The notes beneath the pieces are model-generated. The model was not told the origin of the DNA. It was given only the letters and a program-made list of their open reading frames with translations, and searched no databases. Of a stretch of DNA of 17,141 nt, positions 12,448 through 17,141 are shown one piece after another (the stretch's first letter is position 1; the number at the start of each line of letters is the position of its first letter). Where the stretch lies: positions 1-17,141 of the forward strand of contig DGTU01000148.1 of assembly GCA_002394465.1 (NCBI GenBank). The letters are read 5' to 3'. Origin of the DNA: Treponema sp. UBA4328 (GTDB taxonomy: Bacteria > Spirochaetota > Spirochaetia > Treponematales > Treponemataceae). A program made the position numbers and the translations under genes.

Positions 12448-13020
12448 ATGATGTCAGACACATACAGCGTTCTGGTTGTGACAAAAGACAGTAAAACCGT
12501 TTCTCTTATAAGCTCAATGCTTATTCCGCCCCTGTTTGAACTGACTGTTTCGCAGGATTTCAATGAAGCACGCCGGATCTGTGGTGAAAGAAATTTCAAC
12601 ATCATCATAATAGATTTTGCGGAAGGTGAAGGAACTGATTTTGCCCTCGACATTTCGTCAGGAACAGGAACGATACTTTTACTCTCTCCGGTTCAGTATT
12701 TTGACCAGATAAGCTATAAAGTTGAAAGCTTTGGAATCCTGACGATAACGGCACCATTTGATCAGTTTTATTTCTACAACATGATAAAAATTGCAATTGC
12801 CGTTCAGTATAAGACGCAGCTGATTTCAAGCCAGACAATCAAGCTCAAGGAAAAAATGGAAGAAATACGTCTTGTGAATAAGGCGAAAATGCTTCTCATG
12901 CAGCATGAATCAATGACGGAAGATCAGGCTCACCATCATCTTGAAAAGACTGCAATGGACAACGGCCTCAAAAGAATTGCAGTTGCTGAAAATGTCATCA
13001 GGAAATATGAAAACAGTTAG
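12448..13020 (+). CDS. ANTAR-domain RNA-binding antiterminator with degenerate receiver domain
   Basis: A 190-residue protein. Residues 1-120 look like a response-regulator receiver: strands at VLVV and IIIIDF with a possible Asp56. However, the N-terminal acidic pair is lacking and the conserved Lys-Pro after strand 5 reads Ala102-Pro, so phosphorylation is doubtful. A helical link leads to an ANTAR domain (about 132-186) with LKEKMEEIRLVNKAKMLLM, MTEDQAHHHLEKTAMDNG and IAVAENVI. ANTAR proteins bind paired RNA hairpins and stop terminators from forming. The gene follows the synthetase by 18 bases, and the leader of this unit has a fitting hairpin-terminator pair, so autoregulation is likely. 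Start at either of two adjacent ATGs (12448, 12451). The convergent aroDE ends 15 bases away. Confidence 0.85.
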   Translation: MMSDTYSVLVVTKDSKTVSLISSMLIPPLFELTVSQDFNEARRICGERNFNIIIIDFAEGEGTDFALDISSGTGTILLLSPVQYFDQISYKVESFGILTITAPFDQFYFYNMIKIAIAVQYKTQLISSQTIKLKEKMEEIRLVNKAKMLLMQHESMTEDQAHHHLEKTAMDNGLKRIAVAENVIRKYENS

Positions 13021-13035
13021 GGTGGTCTTTAATTC

Positions 13036-14535
13036 TTAAATCTGTCTGTATACTTTCGAGAAGAGTTCAAACTGGGCTTCACCCTGATATTTGAGCATTG
13101 TATATCCGTTGCAGACCCTGCAGCCGCTTGCATCTGCCCTTGCCATTACCGGTGTTACTTCCGGAGAATAAATAATGTCATAGATATATTCATTTCCGGT
13201 AAAGTCATAGAAATAGATAGGGTCGTTGTTTGAATTCGGAAGCTCTGTTGAACCCATGCCCTTTGAGGTTGTCTGAATTATGATGTCAGAGAATTCATGA
13301 AGCTTTTCAAGGGATTCAGGTCCGAGGGAAGCGTATTCAAAGCCGAATTTTTCTGCAATAATTTTTGCCTTGCCGATTGTGCGGTTGAATATGCAGGCCT
13401 TTGCGCCGAGATTTTTTACGGCATATGCGATTGCACGGCTTGCACCGCCGGCTCCGATTACTGCAACCTTTTTGTCTTTAAGGTCTTTTAATTCCGTGAA
13501 TTCAAGCAGTGCCTTTGAAAATCCCGTGCAGTCCGTGTTGTAGCCTGTCCAGACACCATTATCGTTGATGACTGTGTTGCAGGCTCCGATTTCTGAGACT
13601 TTAGGATCGACTTTATCAAGGCGGGGAATTATGTCTTCTTTGTGCGGAATTGTAACCGAAAATCCCCTGATGCCGATTTTTTTTGCAAATTCAAGGGCAT
13701 CTTCTGCAGTTTCTGACTTGAAAGGAAAATATACGGCATTCATGGAATTTGCATCAAAAAGGCTGTTCTGAAGCTTCGGGCTTGAAGTAATTTTGAGCGG
13801 ATAGCCTGTTATTCCATAAAGCTTCGTTGACTGGTCAATGCTCCTGAAATGATACATGTCGCTGAGGGTCTTTGGATCGATATGACCAAGTTCAGCCTGT
13901 TCATTGAGGATTTCGTCAGGTGACGTATATGTAAGGTATGAATGAAATTTTTCGGAAAGTATTCGTGTCGGGAAACCGAGTGAACTCATCGCACAGAGAA
14001 TCTGCTCTGAATTATTCAGCTGGGCAGCTTCCTCAAAGGCTTCGGTTACATCGCGGATTGTATGCGGCATGAATGCAATTTTAGGAATTTCATATCCTGT
14101 GGTACGCATTTTTGTTAGCCGTTCCTTAAGGTTTTTAACAGGATTTTTCATGTCGTGGAATGAGCGGATAATCCTTGTACCAAAGGCAAGGGCTGCATCT
14201 TCCAGGCTCGGAATATGGAAATCGTCTTCAAAATCAACGTAAGCAAAGTTCTTGCGGTTATCCTGATGTGCAAAGGCAAGTCCCCGTGCAAAAAGCTGTG
14301 TGCGGGATGCCTCACCCTCAAAGTATTTACCGCCGTCGATTGCCCTTCTGATTGTAAGAATCGAAGGAACGCTTATCATTCCGGGGAAATCCCTGATATT
14401 GAGCCTTTCATCGTCCTCAAGAAAATCTGCCCGGAGCTCTACAAGGTCAATGTACTGACCGAATTTTTCTGCAATGCTGACATCTTCAGCGAGGGTTTTT
14501 CCTGTAAGGCAAAGACATACTAAAGGACGTGACAT
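13036..14535 (-). CDS. aroDE: Bifunctional 3-dehydroquinate dehydratase (type I) / shikimate dehydrogenase
   Basis: One 499-residue protein carries two consecutive shikimate-pathway steps. The N-terminal type I dehydratase (1-225) shows VELRAD (E33, R35), SFHDM (catalytic H127), IPKIAFMP (Schiff-base K152) and LGFPTR (R191). The C-terminal NADPH-dependent shikimate dehydrogenase (about 237-499) shows SSPKLQN, GFSVTIPHKE (catalytic K299), GACNTVI (N320), GYNTDCTGF (D335) and the Rossmann loop VIGAGGASRA (359-368). The shikimate-binding SxS is TSS here (Thr250, Ser252) and the usual preceding His is Ile249. The same fusion order is known from plants and chlamydiae. It is the last gene of the def-fmt-PASTA-aroDE operon, 12 bases after the PASTA gene; no terminator is visible after it. 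Confidence 0.93.
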   Translation of the reverse strand: MSRPLVCLCLTGKTLAEDVSIAEKFGQYIDLVELRADFLEDDERLNIRDFPGMISVPSILTIRRAIDGGKYFEGEASRTQLFARGLAFAHQDNRKNFAYVDFEDDFHIPSLEDAALAFGTRIIRSFHDMKNPVKNLKERLTKMRTTGYEIPKIAFMPHTIRDVTEAFEEAAQLNNSEQILCAMSSLGFPTRILSEKFHSYLTYTSPDEILNEQAELGHIDPKTLSDMYHFRSIDQSTKLYGITGYPLKITSSPKLQNSLFDANSMNAVYFPFKSETAEDALEFAKKIGIRGFSVTIPHKEDIIPRLDKVDPKVSEIGACNTVINDNGVWTGYNTDCTGFSKALLEFTELKDLKDKKVAVIGAGGASRAIAYAVKNLGAKACIFNRTIGKAKIIAEKFGFEYASLGPESLEKLHEFSDIIIQTTSKGMGSTELPNSNNDPIYFYDFTGNEYIYDIIYSPEVTPVMARADASGCRVCNGYTMLKYQGEAQFELFSKVYRQI

Positions 14536-14547
14536 AATTTTACCAGC

Positions 14548-15606
14548 TTAGTTTACTGAATATCTTGAAACATCTTTTCCGGCAACGGAAAGGATAAGGT
14601 CAACTTCTTCATCAAGACAGTACGGAACAGTAACGCTTGTTCCTGTATGCTTGAAAGATACGAGTGCTTCGCGGCTTCCGTCTGCATATGCAGCGTAAAG
14701 AGTCATGTCGACTGCATAAGGATATGCAGGAAGGTTTGCACTGAAAATACCGAACATATAGTCAATCTTGTTGATTGTTGCCTTGCCGTTTTTAGGAAGA
14801 CCGACAGTTACTTCCATGCGGGTATAATTTGCAATGTATTCTTCTTCGAATTCCTGCTGGCTTACGACGGTTCCGTATTCAGTTGAGTGATTTGTAGGAA
14901 GTGACTTGAAGTCAAATATAACTTTTGAAGAACGCATGAGTGCATATATGTCATCAATCTGTTTTCCAACAAGATATGGCGGTCTTGTGTTTTCGAATTC
15001 CGGACCACGGCTGACAATAAGTTTTACTGTAACCGGACTTGAAATGCTTGTTCCTGCAGGAGGATCCTGTTCAAGGATTGTACCGAGCGGTTCCTGATCT
15101 GCCTTGTAAACAGGTTCAGAAAGAACGATGAGCGGGCGTGTCGAACCTGCAAACATTGAAATAAGTTCACCACGCACGTCATCAAGATTTTTACCGATGT
15201 AATCACCTACACTGTCGATGATTACGCCGCGGCTTATTACGAGATTGATTCTTGTTCCGGCTTTAACGATTGAACCGGCCTTAGGACTCTGCGAAATAAC
15301 TTTTCCTTCATCGTTAGGATCGTCCGTATACCTGAGCTGAATTCTCGGATAAAGTTCCTTCTGCTGCATTTCAATTTCAGCGGCGGACCATTCCTTGCCT
15401 TCCAGATTCGGGACAGACATCTGCTCTTCACCTTTGACAGTCAGGAAGAAAACTGCGAGACATGTAAGGAGCATCAGTACGATGGCACAGATAACGGCAA
15501 TTCCAAGAATTTTACCGTTTGATTCAAGTTTTGACATTGTATCATTAAAATTAACACGGCAGTTTTTGATGTTGAAATTACGAATTTTTTCGCTTAATTT
15601 ACTCAT
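14548..15606 (-). CDS. Membrane-anchored PASTA-domain protein without kinase domain
   Basis: A 352-residue protein with a short cytoplasmic N-terminus, one transmembrane helix (about 33-57) and an extracytoplasmic part of three PASTA repeats: 62-127 (VPNLEGKEWSAAEIEM to LVISRG), 128-201 (ending KLIVSRG) and about 207-271. PASTA repeats bind peptidoglycan fragments or unlinked stem peptides and are usually attached to Ser/Thr kinases or penicillin-binding proteins; neither is present. The C-terminal 80 residues form a beta-rich region I do not recognise. AGGA seven bases before the ATG at 15606 supports that start over the internal Met24. It lies 18 bases after fmt, so it belongs to the def-fmt operon. 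Likely role: cell-wall sensing or scaffold. Confidence 0.87.
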   Translation of the reverse strand: MSKLSEKIRNFNIKNCRVNFNDTMSKLESNGKILGIAVICAIVLMLLTCLAVFFLTVKGEEQMSVPNLEGKEWSAAEIEMQQKELYPRIQLRYTDDPNDEGKVISQSPKAGSIVKAGTRINLVISRGVIIDSVGDYIGKNLDDVRGELISMFAGSTRPLIVLSEPVYKADQEPLGTILEQDPPAGTSISSPVTVKLIVSRGPEFENTRPPYLVGKQIDDIYALMRSSKVIFDFKSLPTNHSTEYGTVVSQQEFEEEYIANYTRMEVTVGLPKNGKATINKIDYMFGIFSANLPAYPYAVDMTLYAAYADGSREALVSFKHTGTSVTVPYCLDEEVDLILSVAGKDVSRYSVN

Positions 15607-15624
15607 AGTTGTTCCTGTTTTTAT

Positions 15625-16596
15625 TTATCCTAATATAGAACCGGTAAAATTTCTAGCACCGTTAATGAACGATTTATAGTCCATGGCTTTTTTCTTTTCG
15701 AGCTGAAGTTCAGTTGCAATAAGTATTGAACCGTCTCCGCAGGCAATTTCGATTCCGACAGATTTCTGATAAGGAAGAACTGTTCCGGGTTTTGCATCTG
15801 TTTTATTTTCTGAAATGCGTGCCTTTAAGACAGTAAGCCTGACACTGTCAAAAAAAGTATAGCTCAGCGGATACGGTGTATATGCGCGGATCTGACAGTC
15901 AATCTGAGATGCAGTTTTATTCCAGTCGATGAGTCCGTCTTCTTTTTTAAGGAAAGGCGTATAGCTTGACTCTCCGGACTGTGGCGTTCCGTTTAACGTT
16001 CTGTCTGAAGATGCATTTTTGAGGACCTGAGTGAGGAGCTTAATTCCTTCGTCAGTTACTTTGCTTGACTGTCCGTCTCCGTCCATGAGGGAAAGAGTTG
16101 TTTCAGTTCCGCCGAGTGGAATCTGTGACTGAAGGAGAATGTCGCCTTCATCAGTTTTGAGGGCGAGTTTCTGAACTGTAATTCCAAGTGTATTGTCGCC
16201 GTTTAAAAGTGCAGCCGGAACCGGAGTACATCCCCTGTATTTCGGGAGCATTGAAGGATGAAGGTTAATTCCGCCGAGCGGGAAAACTGCAAGAAACTTA
16301 GGTCCGAAAATCCGGCCGTAATCAAATGAAACCAGAAGGTCAGGTTTAAGTGCCGAGACTGCATCCCGTGCTTCAGACATCAGATGGTCAAATTCGAAGA
16401 CTGTAATATTGTTTTCGCGTGCAGCAGAAGCAACTTCAGTAGGGATTAGGTCAGAGTGCCTTCCGCGGGAAGACGGCGGATTTGTAAGTACGCCTGCAAT
16501 TTCAAAACCGCATTCAGACTGAGCTTCGATTAATTTTTTGAGGACGATAGCGGAAGCCAGCGGGGAACCGGCATAAATGATTTTCAGTTTTTCCAT
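15625..16596 (-). CDS. fmt: Methionyl-tRNA formyltransferase
   Basis: Formylates the methionyl initiator tRNA with 10-formyltetrahydrofolate so that translation can start with formylmethionine. The 323-residue length fits. The N-terminal catalytic domain has KIIYAGSP at the start and GGINLHPSMLPKYRGCTPVP, with the catalytic N111 and H113 and the loop that contacts the tRNA acceptor end, followed by TDEGDILLQ (D149). The C-terminal tRNA-binding beta-barrel starts at about 215 (LKKEDGLIDWNKTA, then RAYTPYPLSYTFF). It is preceded by a G-rich AGGGGG site and lies 19 bases after def, the enzyme that later removes the formyl group, a common pairing in bacteria. Confidence 0.96.
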   Translation of the reverse strand: MEKLKIIYAGSPLASAIVLKKLIEAQSECGFEIAGVLTNPPSSRGRHSDLIPTEVASAARENNITVFEFDHLMSEARDAVSALKPDLLVSFDYGRIFGPKFLAVFPLGGINLHPSMLPKYRGCTPVPAALLNGDNTLGITVQKLALKTDEGDILLQSQIPLGGTETTLSLMDGDGQSSKVTDEGIKLLTQVLKNASSDRTLNGTPQSGESSYTPFLKKEDGLIDWNKTASQIDCQIRAYTPYPLSYTFFDSVRLTVLKARISENKTDAKPGTVLPYQKSVGIEIACGDGSILIATELQLEKKKAMDYKSFINGARNFTGSILG

Positions 16597-16615
16597 TTAC
16601 TATATCCCCCTCAGG

Positions 16616-17141
16616 CTATTTCTGAGACTTTTTCGCTTCTTTTGCAGCGATTTTGGCTGCAATGCTTGCTGCTTTTCTTGCTTTTTCGGCTTCTTTTTTT
16701 GCAGCACGTGCGAGACGTTTGTTCATCTGGTCAGTTACTTTTGCTGCAAAATTAGGATCACCGCGGTCAATGTATACGATTCCGTCAAGGTGGTCATTTT
16801 CGTGCTGTATTATTCTTGCAAGAAGTCCGTCAGCATCCAGGGTAAATGATTTTCCGAATTCGTTAAGTGCCTGAACAGAAACTTTTTCCGGACGCTTAAT
16901 TGTTTCATTGAATCCCGGGAGGGACAGGCATCCTTCGTCATAGTCGGTAAGATTGTCGCTTGTAGAAAGGATCTGTGGATTAATAAAAACCCTGTTTACT
17001 TCATCATCGGCGCGAAGGACAAAAAACCGCTTAGCAATGCCGACCTGAGGAGCTGCAAGACCGACTCCATTTGCTTCATCCATTGTTTCAAACATTTCAG
17101 CAAAAAGGGTGCGCATTTCATCATTTATTTCTTCCGGAGCA
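16616..17141 (-). CDS. def: Peptide deformylase, N-terminus outside window
   Basis: Removes the formyl group from the N-terminal methionine of new proteins, using a bound metal (usually iron). All three family motifs are visible: GVGLAAPQVG, EGCLSLPG (metal Cys) and QHENDHLDG (two metal His and catalytic Glu). The frame stays open to the window edge, and the residues before the Met encoded at 17116 (APEEINDE, then MRTLF) continue the family pattern. That Met is therefore internal and the gene starts outside. After the catalytic core there is a tail of about 35 residues made mostly of Ala, Lys and Arg (from NKRLARAAKK to the end), predicted as a basic helix, possibly for ribosome or RNA contact. 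It is the first visible gene of the def-fmt-PASTA-aroDE operon. Confidence 0.95.
   Translation of the reverse strand, partial: APEEINDEMRTLFAEMFETMDEANGVGLAAPQVGIAKRFFVLRADDEVNRVFINPQILSTSDNLTDYDEGCLSLPGFNETIKRPEKVSVQALNEFGKSFTLDADGLLARIIQHENDHLDGIVYIDRGDPNFAAKVTDQMNKRLARAAKKEAEKARKAASIAAKIAAKEAKKSQK

Noticed and set aside
17114..17116. ATG as true start of peptide deformylase
   Set aside because: The frame stays open upstream to the window edge with residues that fit the family N-terminal pattern, so the gene starts outside.
1..17141. CRISPR arrays, tRNA or rRNA genes, transposases, phage genes
   Set aside because: No regularly spaced repeat array, cloverleaf, rRNA-like stretch or transposase/integrase motif was seen on either strand.

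Overview
The window is a compact stretch of a spirochaete chromosome, most likely Treponema or a close relative. This is inferred from the mix of genes: an outer-membrane beta-barrel-like protein, an OmpA-family protein lacking the usual diaminopimelate-binding Asp, a kinase-less PASTA protein next to fmt and def, a fused AroDE, and a secreted pectinesterase of the kind found in pectin-using treponemes. No rRNA or tRNA gene is present to confirm it. Almost all of the DNA is coding, and no gene-free stretch exceeds 300 bases.

Layout. 1-711 (+) is the 3' part of a malic enzyme gene. 713-830 is a GC-rich, hairpin-rich intergenic island. 839-1624 (+) encodes an exported, probably outer-membrane protein. 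1626-3809 (-) is a large B12-binding/radical SAM protein carrying short in-frame repeats. 3915-6233 (+) is a secreted multidomain pectinesterase. Its terminator hairpin overlaps the start codon of the next gene, an OmpA-family protein (6278-7627, +). 10498-7630 (-) is an operon hisG-hisB-GNAT-UDG-like. 10640-11134 (+) is a divergent Lrp/AsnC-type regulator. 11257-13020 (+) is a two-gene unit of a short glutamine synthetase and an ANTAR-domain protein. 17141-13036 (-) is an operon def-fmt-PASTA-aroDE; def runs off the window.

The most interesting part is the glutamine synthetase/ANTAR unit. Its roughly 75-nt leader holds a perfect intrinsic terminator ending just before the ribosome binding site. 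It also holds a competing upstream hairpin with a six-base loop AGAGAC, which has A at loop position 1 and G at position 4. That is the loop signature of RNA hairpins bound by ANTAR antiterminators, and the ANTAR gene is the second gene of the same unit. The synthetase lacks its usual C-terminal extension, has Gln where a metal-binding Glu is expected, and Phe where adenylylated enzymes have Tyr. The ANTAR protein has a degenerate receiver domain. Together these suggest a self-regulating, phosphorylation-independent nitrogen circuit.

Other regulatory structure includes a 23-bp inverted repeat over a predicted hisG promoter, three ATCTGT repeats at exact 10-bp spacing before the Lrp-type gene, and a 17-bp palindrome before the OmpA-family gene. 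All functional calls come from reading the sequence and recalling family motifs; no database search was run.
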